From NCBI GenBank assembly GCA_003439945.1, contig QVRM01002215.1:186001-250000 (forward strand): 64,000 bases of DNA. Direction: 5' to 3'. The DNA comes from Dermanyssus gallinae (taxonomy: Eukaryota > Arthropoda > Arachnida > Mesostigmata > Dermanyssidae). Positions 56,509 to 64,000 of this stretch are shown one piece after another. Numbering within the stretch: position 1 is the first letter of the stretch; each line of letters begins with the position of its first letter. A program made the position numbers and the translations under genes. The notes below the pieces were generated by a model. The model ran no database searches. It saw nothing but the letters and a program-made list of their open reading frames with translations, and was not told the DNA's origin.

Positions 56509-56677
56509 GTCGAGTTTGGTGGCGTGGTGCATTCGCGTGCGCTTTGCAACCGGTGGAGGCACATGGGTTCGATCCCCATCGTTGCACATTTGTATTTAAG
56601 GCGACCGTCTTACGGGGCAACGCGAAAACAAATTCATGGACGTTAAGTGCTGGCTGAGAGTCAACCCGAAAACATTT
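56509..56677 (+). mobile_element. SINE-A copy 3
   Basis: A box TGGCGTGGTGC (56519-56529) and B box GGTTCGATCCC (56566-56576) are followed by GCACATTTGTATTTA and GGACGTTAAGTGCTGGCTGAG. The flanks 56492-56508 and 56678-56694 match at 13 of 17 bases, most differences being transitions: a diverged target-site duplication. Older than the 20.9 kb copy. Confidence 0.87.
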
Positions 56678-56694
56678 GTAGGTATATGATCTCT

Positions 56695-56930
56695 ATTACT
56701 TGGGAAGGGACTACTGCGCTAGTCATGGTTGTCATCTACCGGGGTTGTCGATGGAAGTCTCTTTGAGCGATGCTCATTGAGAGGACTGTTGGGGAAACCT
56801 TAGATATCTCAACCTGTCCGCCCCTCGGTGCACTGAAGATATTGTCCGAGGCCACAGCATGTCCATGGCAGTAGAGGACGAAAAACAGTCTACAATTAAA
56901 AGCAACACCCTTAAATGTTTAAAAAGTATA
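56695..56930 (+). mobile_element. SINE-C copy 3, directly downstream of SINE-A
   Basis: Starts in a truncated tRNA-like head (GCGCTAGTCATGGTTGTCATC, then ACCGGGGTTGTCGATGG where the B box has decayed). It continues through GAGCGATGCTCATTGAGAGG, GGACTGTTGGGGAAACC, AGATATCTCAAC, GGTGCACTGAAGATAT and CAGTCTACAATTAAAA. Same orientation as the neighbouring SINE-A. Confidence 0.68.
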
Positions 56931-57009
56931 CGCGCAGCAAATCTGCAGCATTGAGCAATGTGCATCGCTGCAGAGTTTGATTGTGTAACAAAGGCAAGGA
57001 AGCCAAACA

Positions 57010-57720
57010 CTCATCCGTTAATAACAACAACAATTGTCTCCTTTATTTAAAAAAAAGTCGAACAAGGGAAATGAATTGCTCGGCTAGGCGAGCTGTTCGC
57101 CAAACAAATGAGTGGTCAGCGACATTGGCTTTCTCGGGCGGTTGAATGGAACCGCGACTCCGTTGGCTGTTTAATCGCACATGGTAGAACTTAATATTCT
57201 GATCATTGCGTATAAGATATTTAAAAACGCGGTAGTTAACACGACGCTGGTACTCCGCGACACATGGGAGTACGACTCTGTCACGCGTCAAGTTGCACCT
57301 TCTTGAGACTCTCTTTAAAAACTTGTCCTGAATACGTTGAAGCAAACATATATCCTCGTCGAAAAAAGGCGTCCACACGTGAGCACAGTATGACCATTTT
57401 GGCACTACTAGGGCTTCATAAAGACGCAGGTATTTGGAGGCATCTTGCGATGAGAATTCTCTTACTATAACATTGCTTAGTCGAGAGGCAGCTTTTGCTG
57501 AATCGGCAATGTGCGCCCGAAACTTCATATGTCTATCGAACGTAACTCCTAGGTCTTTGTAGGATGTTACCTCAGGTATAGGGAAATCTTTTAGCTGGTA
57601 CTTGAAGTTGTCGGGAGCCGTCTTCAGGACCGCGCACCTTGGATCTGAAATAACCATATCATTTAGCTCACACCAGGTGGCAATACTATTAACGGCCAAC
57701 AATACAACAAACATTTAATG
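57010..57720 (-). mobile_element. CR1-like LINE, 5'-truncated copy
   Basis: A minus-strand copy with an open RT C-terminal frame and a short 3' UTR ending near 57010-57035 in ACAATTGTTGTTGTTATT-type repeats. Truncated at 57720 within the palm domain. Confidence 0.82.
57043..57714 (-). pseudogene. CR1-like RT, thumb and C-terminal domain
   Basis: A continuous 223-codon frame. Recognisable blocks are W-C-E-L-N-D-M-V-I near residue 14, C-A-V-L-K near 27, Y-K-D-L-G-V-T-F-D at about 53 (thumb Y-x-x-L-G-V), F-R-A-H-I near 65, A-S-R-L-S-N-V-I-V-R and L-Y-E-A-L-V-V-P-K-W-S-Y-C-A-H-V-W-T-P near 105. Next are I-C-L-L-Q-R-I-Q-D-K-F-L-K-R-V at about 125 and Y-Q-R-R-V-N-Y-R-V-F-K-Y-L near 155. These are hallmarks of CR1-group RTs. 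The palm with Y-x-D-D is absent because of 5' truncation, so the protein is inactive despite an undamaged frame, which suggests a fairly recent insertion. Confidence 0.85.
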
Positions 57721-59220
57721 AAAGAAGATAAGCGTTTTATTTCGCCCACACCAAACTACTCTTCTAGACTTCTCAGAAACTGCAAAAACAAACGCAATTA
57801 TGGTATGTATCTATGAATTATTTATTTGATGATTCAACTACGTGTCATCACGATTTACGGCTAGTTCTGTTGAACCTTCTTAGCGAGTTAGAGCAGCAAT
57901 TCCACCAAAAAAAATATGCCACATTACAAAAAGTGGGGTCAAACAGAGAAGAACGAGGAAAACTGTAAAAAAATAATACACGCGTCCACGCAGCTTCGTT
58001 TACGCATTGAAAACGCCTGTGTTTTTTAAAAGCGGGTTGGCGTAGGATAGAGTGAATGTGCTTGTATGCGTCTCGTTTAACGTCATCGCGACGTTCACGT
58101 ACTGCTTTGAGACCGCCCACAGACGAAAAACATTCATAAGTTGAAAGCCGATGCCTCTTACATGCGTACGGTCTTGACATGGTGTGACACTGCGTTGATG
58201 ATGCACGATACGATAGAATTGGCTGCTGTTCCGGCGACATACAGCTAAGATTGCCACGGATGTCTTTTTGTGCTCGTAACACAGATGACTTTGTCGATCT
58301 CTTATTGCTATGTCGAGATATCTTAATACTACACAGCTAAGGTGGCAAATCTCATATATTGAAATAGTATTAAAAATAATCGTCCAGAAAGAATAAAGGA
58401 AACCACTTAAGGAGACCATTCTGACACAAATGGCATGATCCGAACTGAAACTGTCCATGAGACAAGACCTGCGTTTAGAATAGAATACAAAACGCTTCTG
58501 TTTACTGAATACAGTGTAGAACGAGGCTAATAAGCTAATAGCCTCCTTGTTGTGCGATTATCTAGCTACACGACAAGCAAACATATTACGTCTTGCAATA
58601 CATTTTGATAAAATAATGATTTGGCTTCTACGATAGTTCATTCTTACGTCCAAGAAACGGTAAATCAGATCGGCGCTCGCAAGTTGCGTGAGTGCCCCCG
58701 CGTCATTGTATTTTTTGGCCAATCTTCCCTGCAGAATAAAAGCAGGATCGGATACCTTGACCAGAAGTTCTTAATGATCAGCACTTGTTTAGAATAAACA
58801 TGTCGCTAACACTAACATATTTGAGTATTTGTAGTGAGTAAATACGATGATTAGTTGTACCAATTTTGTCGGCTGGCAACAAGAGATTCTTACAAAGTTT
58901 AAACGAAAACCTTTTTCGTCAGTTTTCGGGTTTTGCACGGAAGACGGTCTGGTTTTTGGGTTTTGCACGGTCGAGGCTCTCCCCACGCCATAGGTAGGAG
59001 ACCGAGGAGGTGTAAGAGTGAACACTGGCTCTTTCCTCAGCATGCCGCCACAACGAAGTTAGATGAGTTCTTCTTTTCCATCATGCGTCGTGTTAGCATT
59101 TGTTGATTGACAAAATCATACATAATTCGCATTTGAAGTGGATAGTCAGGAGCTCTTTTCTTTCCTGTCGCCAGTTCCAATAGTTCAGTTTACCAATCTT
59201 CTGGGGGAGCTACCATCACA
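57721..59220. other. No confident gene
   Basis: Overlapping minus-strand frames at 57848-58282 (144 codons) and 58000-58458 (152 codons) have no recognisable domain. Confidence 0.4.
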
Positions 59221-59223
59221 TAA

Positions 59224-59288
<65 letters not shown>
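59221..59288. repeat. (TA)n microsatellite, left of a mariner
   Basis: About 30 TA units ending exactly at the mariner terminus. Confidence 0.95.
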
Positions 59289-59290
<2 letters not shown>

Positions 59291-60267
59291 TTGGGTTGGT
59301 TCATAAGTCCGTTCGGGTAATTGCGTGCGCCGCACTGCGCAGACACGGGAGAAGACGAAAACTGGCGAGGATTATTATCTACATGGCGGTAAGAGCAGAC
59401 CTGCGCTTTATTATAGGAAATTCCGCCGTGGAATTCGTTCGAATATTTAACTCACAACTGTAACGCTCAAGTGAAGATGGCAGACTTAAATGTGCATTTT
59501 TGTCATTTAATGCCATTTTATTTCCAGAAAGGAAAGAATGCAACCCAAGTCGTAACCAAGCTATGTAAAGTGTATGGCAGAGAGGCAGTAACAGATAGGA
59601 AACTTCGAAAGTGGTTTGTCCGATTTAGGAACGGCAAATTTCGACGTTAACGACCGAGACCGACCGAGACGCCCTGTGACAGTGGGTACGGCCGCTTTAA
59701 CAACAGTAGTCGAAAGAAACCCACACCTCTCGCTGCGCGAGATAGTGGCCATTCTCGACTTACCACAGACATCGGTTCAATAGCATCTTCATGCCGAGAG
59801 ATTCGTCAGCAAGTTGGATGTATGGGGTGGGCGCACGCGTTCAGCAGCCGCTAACTGGAGAAGCGTGTGCTAGAATGCGATCAGCTCCTAAAAAGACGAG
59901 GATCGCCCCTATCTCCGCACATTGGTACCAGGGGATGAAAAGTCGACACTTTAAAAGAATGCCGTCCGCAGAAAGACGCGGCTTAAAAAGGGATTGGTCC
60001 ATCGGATTATCGTCTCTTTTTTGATCCCTTCAAAATTCCCTTAATGGCAAAAAAAATCTATTCTTTGGAAGGTGTTAAAACGTATTTAAACCATTACTTC
60101 GGAAGTCAGGACGCCACCCTTTGTAGGAATGGAATCATGAACTTGCCTGAACGTTAGGCTATGATAGCTGAACAAAATGGGCAATACAGCATTCAATAAA
60201 AGCTTTCGTTGTAACGACATGTGTGTTCAAAAATTAATAAAAAATCCGAGCGGACTTATGGACCAAC

Positions 60268-60271
<4 letters not shown>
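59291..60271 (+). mobile_element. mariner element inserted in a (TA)n tract, internally deleted
   Basis: Ends TTGGGTTGGTTCATAAGTCC and, inverted, TTAGGTTGGTCCATAAGTCC match at 23 of the first 26 bases. TA flanks both ends. The (TA)n tract continues on both sides (59221-59290 and 60272-60312), so the element split a pre-existing tract. At 981 bp it lacks about 300 bp of the transposase centre. Confidence 0.92.
59505..60200 (+). pseudogene. mariner transposase relic
   Basis: N-terminal part in broken frames: G-K-N-A-T-Q-V-V-T-K-L-C-K-V-Y-G-R-E-A-V-T-D-R-K-L-R-K-W-F, R-P-R-R-P-V-T-V-G, L-R-E-I-V-A-I-L-D-L, and the linker L-D-V-W. These are the paired helix-turn-helix DNA-binding region of mariner. 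A G-D-E-K block marks the start of the catalytic domain at about 59930. The rest of the catalytic core is deleted, and the C-terminus resumes near 60030 with S-L-E-G-V-K-T-Y-L and G-I-M-N-L-P-E-R at 60130-60150. Complementary in content to the 1.8 kb mariner, which kept only the catalytic half. Confidence 0.85.

Positions 60272-60312
<41 letters not shown>
60272..60312. repeat. (TA)n microsatellite, right of a mariner
   Basis: About 20 TA units; continuation of the tract at 59221-59290. Confidence 0.95.
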
Positions 60313-60316
<4 letters not shown>

Positions 60317-60419
60317 CAATACTGTTAAGTAGTGTACACGGAAAATATGGTATACAAATATATCGAAGGAGGCCGCCAACAATTTAGGATTTTGCTAGTT
60401 CTGCTTTGGAACGAACTGC

Positions 60420-61195
60420 GAGGCATACACGGACATAAACGTCAAAAACGCACGTTTTCTTTAGATTCTTCTGTCAGCAGCGGGCCACGCCAGTCCAGTA
60501 CGTAGACAACCCTGTTTCTGCACGTATTCGAGAGCGCAAGAACTTTTTTTTCAAAGAAAAACCTCACTCCGTTAACTAAACTCGTCCACTCCCAGTGTAT
60601 CCCAGTGTAGTGGAACAACTGCTGCATTAACCGAAAGTTTATGTATCCATTTAATCGCCGCAGCTACAATAGTGGTCTTCCTGACTCTTTCATGAATGTG
60701 TGTTTGAAAGCCGCTGCCATTTGTGGACAAGCTGATAATTGTTTTTGTGAATTTATTTAGCAATTTTATTTCTTTCCCTGATTCGAAGCACGCCATTGGC
60801 TAGACGGCCGCCCCTTAAACATTTCATGGCTACTGTCTTTCCCCAGATAGCCTTCATGCCTTCTTAGCCATGAATGTAATTATTTGATCAATGTCTTGTT
60901 TCACCCTGAAAAAGCTGCAACCAAAGATGATCACACCATCTGCATACAGTAGGATTTTGGCCCACTCTCGGGTCCTGTGCGCTCTTATCTGCTTGCCAGC
61001 TCTGGCAGTCTACCTAAGAGTATGGAAAACAGCAGTGAGCTCAGTCCATCGTCCTGCACGACACCTGAGGTTTGAGTTAGCACCGTGTTTTGAGTTTAAA
61101 ATGTTGATAAGTAACCTCAGCATTTCTCTTGACACTCCCGTTTTTGCCAGCGCGTCTATATCTCTCGCGCCGCGGTAACAGCAGCCACGATACAA
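60420..61195 (-). pseudogene. LINE RT relic, same family as 44.1 kb
   Basis: From the right, the minus strand reads S-R-E-M-L-R-L-L-I-N-I-L-N-S-K and then, after frame changes, R-E-W-A-K-I-L-L-Y-A-D-G-V-I-I-F (second catalytic aspartate changed to glycine). F-R-V-K-Q-D-I-D-Q, K-E-I-K-L-L-N-K-F, H-E-R-V-R-K-T-T-I-V-A-A-A-I-K and K-V-L-A-L-S-N-T-C-R-N-R-V-V-Y-V-L follow. The order and wording parallel the frame at 44136-44795. More decayed, with several stops. The C-terminal finger is missing. Confidence 0.75.
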
Positions 61196-61281
61196 ATGTT
61201 TTCATTACTAACTAAACAAATGTGCAGCTATAACGATGATAATCATTTTTTTGCGTAAACAGAATAACAACAAGGACGCAT

Positions 61282-61681
61282 TTAATTTAGCCCACAAAAT
61301 CGGAATAATAGAGCAATAAATCTATACTGGAATTGTGCGCTTGCTAATGCAGCATTGGCATCAAGATAGAGCTTGGCTCTGGCAATCGGAACAACAGCTC
61401 GCCGAGAGATGTTGAAAAGCTCCTGAGAATTCACCTTGACGCCACGGCGAGTCATGACACACAGCGTGGGATTGACAAGACCAGGAGTTGGGGGTGAAGC
61501 GGGAATAGAACTGCCCCCGGCTGCGCTGACCGTAAGAACTTGTGTCGACGAAACGACCAGAAAGAACAAAAAGCCTTATTATCCGAATCTGGTCCGTGTT
61601 CACGGCGTTAATTAGCAGCAAAGCTTGCCATTTGGGATCCGTGTTAAGTGTCAAGTGCTCACCGGGGAGTCTTAATTGCAT
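61282..61681 (-). other. Two overlapping unidentified frames
   Basis: Minus-strand frames of 106 codons (61681-61361) and 95 codons (61569-61282) overlap in different phases. Neither shows a recognised domain. The second begins with a hydrophobic stretch (F-F-L-V-V-S-S). A decayed transposon ORF with a frameshift is one possibility. Confidence 0.2.
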
Positions 61682-61753
61682 GGCCCATTAGGGGAGATAT
61701 ATTATCTCAACTGTACGAATGGGACAGCAACAACCCAAACTGAAATAAACTAA

Positions 61754-61818
61754 ATCGCATTGTCTTAGATGTGACATACCTACAGCGCGTAGGTATATCA
61801 CATTTAAGACAATGCGAT
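61754..61818. ncRNA. Hairpin with 30-bp arms and 5-base loop (possible small-RNA precursor or palindrome)
   Basis: ATCGCATTGTCTTAGATGTG (start of the left arm, 61754-61783) pairs with 61789-61818 at 28 of 30 positions around the loop AGCGC. The two differences are a G-T wobble and a C-A mismatch when folded as RNA. Length and near-complete pairing fit a short pre-miRNA-like or siRNA-type hairpin, but equally a small palindromic insertion. No transcription evidence is available from sequence alone. Confidence 0.35.
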
Positions 61819-61887
61819 ATTTGTGTCGTGTCTATAAATAAGCCAGAGTTACTGCCCTTTGAAAAAGGAGTACGAGTATATATATAT

Positions 61888-63073
61888 ATAGTTCAACAAG
61901 TTCTTCAAATGAAAACCAAGAACTTTCTAAATCTTGTTTTGAAATTTTTCTTATGCGATATACTCCCCGAGAAGCTCAATACACTTCTCCTACCGAGATT
62001 TCAGAGTATTTATACCTCTCTGAAAATAGGCATTGACAGCAGCCTTAACCTCTTCATTGCTGGAAAAACGCTTTCCACCGAGACTATTCTTCAAATGTCC
62101 GAAGAGGAAATAATCAGAGAGGGCCAGGTCTGGAGAGTAGGAAGGTTGTTTAATAAGTTCGAACCTCAGTTGGGCCAGTTTTGCCGATGCTTGCCGTGAC
62201 TTGTGTGCAGAAGCATTGTCCTGGTGAAACAGAACAACCTTCTTCTGCAAAGCGGGTCGTTTCACGATGAGTTCTTGCTTCAGGCAGTCCAACAGTCTTG
62301 CATAATATTCTCCCGTGATCGTTTTACTGCTCTCAAGGTAGTCGACCAGAATTATTCCACGTTGGTCCCAAAAAACCGTAGCCATCATCTTTCCGGCCGA
62401 TGCCGTTGTCCGCACCCTCGTCGGAGGTCCTTCACCAGGTGCACACCATTAGCGAGATGCTTCTTGGGTCTCGGGAGTGTAGTGGTGGACCAAATTTCGC
62501 TGTGAAGCGGAAACACGCGCGTCTGTTTGGCCTTGGTTGAGCAAATGCGGCACCCATTTTGCTCTGAGCTTTTTCATCTTCAAGTTCTCCTGCAGGATAA
62601 AATGCACACTACCCAAACGGATCCCCAAGGCCTCCGCTACCTCCCTAATGTTCACTCGCTTATCTGCGGCAACGATTTTCCGCACTTTTTCCACGTTTTC
62701 CTCATCAGTTGCCGTTTTTGGGCGTGCTGAACGTAGTTTATCCTCGGTGCTCCTGCGACCTCTTTTTAACTTATTAATCCAGTTGGAAACAGTGGCGCAG
62801 TGTCACCGTACACCTCATCTAACTCAGTTTTCACTTGGGTCGCATTCCAATCTTTGAAATAAAAATGCTTGATAACCACTCGAAACTATTTTTTTCTCAA
62901 TTTTTCAAAATCACGCCGATACGTTGCACGGGAAAAGCAATCAAACGAAATCGCAACGGCCAATCATCATAATATTTTGACCGCTAGCAGTCGAAAAGTT
63001 GCCGTTTCCAATAGAGGTGAAAACGCCAAAATTCGAATTTTGAAAAGCTCATTTTAAGAACCTGTTGAGCTAC

Positions 63074-63076
<3 letters not shown>
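61888..63076 (-). mobile_element. mariner element between (TA)n tracts
   Basis: GTTCAACAAGTTCTTCAAATGA at the left (from 61891) mirrors GCTCAACAGGTTCTTAAAATGA read inverted from the right (to about 63070), as imperfect terminal repeats. Short TA tract at 61877-61890 and long one at 63076-63104. About 1.19 kb in total. The left tip differs from the right by a few bases, probably eroded by TA repeat expansion. Confidence 0.87.
61990..62865 (-). pseudogene. mariner transposase, frameshifted with small internal deletion
   Basis: From the right: F-K-D-W-N-A-T-Q-V-K-T-E-L-D-E-V-Y-G-D-T-A at about 62860, the K-R-G-R-R-S-T block, then frame 62694-62449 with K-V-R-K-I-V-A-A-D-K-R-V and V-A-E-A-L-G-I-R-L-G-S-V-H (helix-turn-helix) and W-V-P-H-L-L. 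About 30 residues are missing between A-R-V-S-A-S and L-V-H-H-Y-T-P-E-T, including the usual first-aspartate G-D-E motif. After a frameshift the frame 62415-61990 gives V-F-W-D-Q-R-G-I-I-L-V-D-Y-L, F-H-Q-D-N-A-S-A-H-K-S, and Y-S-P-D-L-A-L-S-D-Y-F-L-F-G. This is the most complete mariner transposase here, but inactive. Confidence 0.88.

Positions 63077-63104
<28 letters not shown>
63076..63104. repeat. (TA)n microsatellite
   Basis: About 14 TA units directly following the mariner end. Confidence 0.93.
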
Positions 63105-63232
63105 CTTATGTGCTTCCTTGGGTTGTTATGCTACTACAAATATTAAAACCTGCCTTGAACAGATGTAATAATGCCTCGATCTATTGCCGGCTCGAGCTTA
63201 GATATTAAACTACAATTCTCCGATACAGGATC

Positions 63233-63706
63233 ATGGAGGCAAGAGTTCTAGAACAAGTTAAGGCATCGCATCCGTCTGCATCGATCACCGAGGGTCCTGA
63301 TGTCACAGCTACTGTCGTGGAAGGCGTACAGCCCGGTGGTTTCATCAAAGATAGGGCTTCGTACGCTGCAGTTCTTAGGGGCATGTCTACCACACAAGAA
63401 AGCCCCTCACCGCAGCTCCTCCTTCCTTACCCGCGACCGCTACTGAAACCCAAACAGAAGCGAATCAACACACGCAGGAGTCGTCAAGCCCGGCCGCATT
63501 ATACTGCTATATATAAACTCACTACAAAGAGAAACAACCGCAAGACATCCCGCAGAGATGTTGGGGGCGCCTTAACAGACGCCACTCGAATGTTAGACGG
63601 TATCAGTCCTGATCTGGCGGCAACTTTGAAAACGATTGCGGAAGCCCTGAAACCTTTATTGGCTCTCCTTCCACTCGCAGAGAAGCTCAAAACCCTTACA
63701 TCATAA
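63233..63706 (+). CDS. Retrotransposon ORF1-like protein
   Basis: 157 codons from ATG at 63233. The site GATCATGG has A at -3 and G at +4, a strong eukaryotic start, and an in-frame TAA lies eight codons upstream, so no longer start is possible. The N-terminus has D-R-A-S-Y-A-A-V-L-R-G, reminiscent of the S-Y-A-(D/A)-V-L segment of several LINE ORF1 proteins. The middle (about residues 60-110) is strongly basic (K-P-K-Q-K-R, T-R-R-S-R-Q, T-K-R-N-N-R-K-T-S-R-R), suited to nucleic acid binding. The C-terminus is leucine-rich and helical (L-A-A-T-L-K-T-I-A-E-A-L-K-P-L-L-A-L). No zinc knuckles. The frame is undamaged and its stop overlaps the next start. The role is inferred: RNA binding and particle formation. 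Confidence 0.6.
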   Translation: MEARVLEQVKASHPSASITEGPDVTATVVEGVQPGGFIKDRASYAAVLRGMSTTQESPSPQLLLPYPRPLLKPKQKRINTRRSRQARPHYTAIYKLTTKRNNRKTSRRDVGGALTDATRMLDGISPDLAATLKTIAEALKPLLALLPLAEKLKTLTS

Positions 63707-64000
63707 TGCCAGATATAAATAACCCAAACTACGGAACTGAGGCCGCACATGCGTCTCTAGTTTTGGATAACTCCAACAAGGCTTCATGTCCGGTTTGCAA
63801 AGGTGTCTTCACAAAGAGGGGTCTTGCCAGACATATATCGGCCAGGCATGCTGACGCCGCTACCGGGCCGTTCACATCCAATCGGGCTATGACGGAAGAA
63901 ATTGATATTGACTACCTACTCGTCGACATTCAGGCAAACATGCGCCAAGCCAAACTGCTACGCATTTTACCTAAATCGGTGAGGCCTACTATTGCGGAGG
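63706..64000 (+). CDS. Retrotransposon ORF2-like protein, N-terminal C2H2 finger (3' partial)
   Basis: Starts at ATG 63706-63708, whose A is the last base of the upstream TAA stop (TAATG). It stays open to the window edge, 98 codons. Residues about 28-48 form a C2H2 finger: C-P-V-C, eleven residues (G-V-F-T-K-R-G-L-A), H, then I-S-A-R-H. An N-terminal C2H2 finger is characteristic of R2-superfamily (restriction-like endonuclease) retrotransposons, where it helps bind target DNA. Downstream is acidic then helical sequence. RT should follow beyond the edge. It may be the same family as the endonuclease fragment at 1-369, but the two cannot be aligned. Confidence 0.62.
   Translation, partial: MPDINNPNYGTEAAHASLVLDNSNKASCPVCKGVFTKRGLARHISARHADAATGPFTSNRAMTEEIDIDYLLVDIQANMRQAKLLRILPKSVRPTIAE

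Noticed and set aside
57848..58458. Two overlapping minus-strand proteins of about 150 codons
   Set aside because: Different phases over the same DNA, no recognisable domain, no splice signals in register.

Overview
This is eukaryotic, most likely arthropod, genomic DNA. No host gene can be identified with confidence. The case for an arthropod (possibly a chelicerate such as a tick or mite, weakly inferred) is the mix of repeats: mariner and Tc1 transposons, R1-like, CR1-like and R2-type (restriction-like-endonuclease) non-LTR retrotransposons, tRNA-derived SINEs, and many long (TA)n tracts. There are no prokaryotic operons, ribosome-binding sites or CRISPR arrays.

Layout. 0-5 kb: the 3' end of an R2-type retrotransposon with an (AAT)n tail, a SINE-A copy, an internally deleted mariner, and a LINE relic in which gag-like sequence joins reverse transcriptase (RT). 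6.4-8.3 kb: a GC-rich block full of simple repeats. 10.36-15.63 kb: a nearly full-length but frameshifted R1-like LINE on the minus strand, with gag coiled coil, zinc knuckles, APE-type endonuclease, RT, a C-terminal Cys/His motif and a 3' UTR hairpin. 18.40-19.45 kb: a non-coding foldback element with about 400-bp inverted arms and TA target duplications. 20.9-25.2 kb: SINE-A with a perfect 16-bp target-site duplication, a LINE ORF1-only fragment, SINE-C and SINE-B. 26-34 kb: LINE fragments, two minisatellites or local duplications, a perfect palindrome and long (TA)n tracts. 37.4-39 kb: a CpG- and microsatellite-rich block ending in a splice-donor-like site. 43-46.2 kb: two minus-strand R2-type relics around a plus-strand LINE. 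49-51.6 kb: a Tc1-like element split by a LINE fragment. 52-54.3 kb: a CR1-like fragment and a transposase relic split by SINE-B. 56.5-57.7 kb: SINE-A, SINE-C and a CR1-like 3' end. 59-63.1 kb: two more deleted mariners inside (TA)n tracts, an RT relic and a strong 30-bp-arm hairpin. 63.2-64 kb: the 5' end of a two-ORF retrotransposon whose frames are open as far as the window reaches, with a TAATG stop/start overlap.

Nearly all recognisable coding sequence is transposon-derived and broken by frameshifts, stops, deletions and nested insertions. The exceptions are the coupled ORF pair at the right edge and the open partial frame at the left edge. The biology visible here is therefore mostly retrotransposition and TA-targeted DNA transposition, with SINEs as likely non-autonomous partners of LINEs. 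Host content is limited to weak candidates: a single membrane-anchor exon near 46.7 kb and promoter-like GC-rich blocks. Family names come from motifs read by eye; no database search was run.
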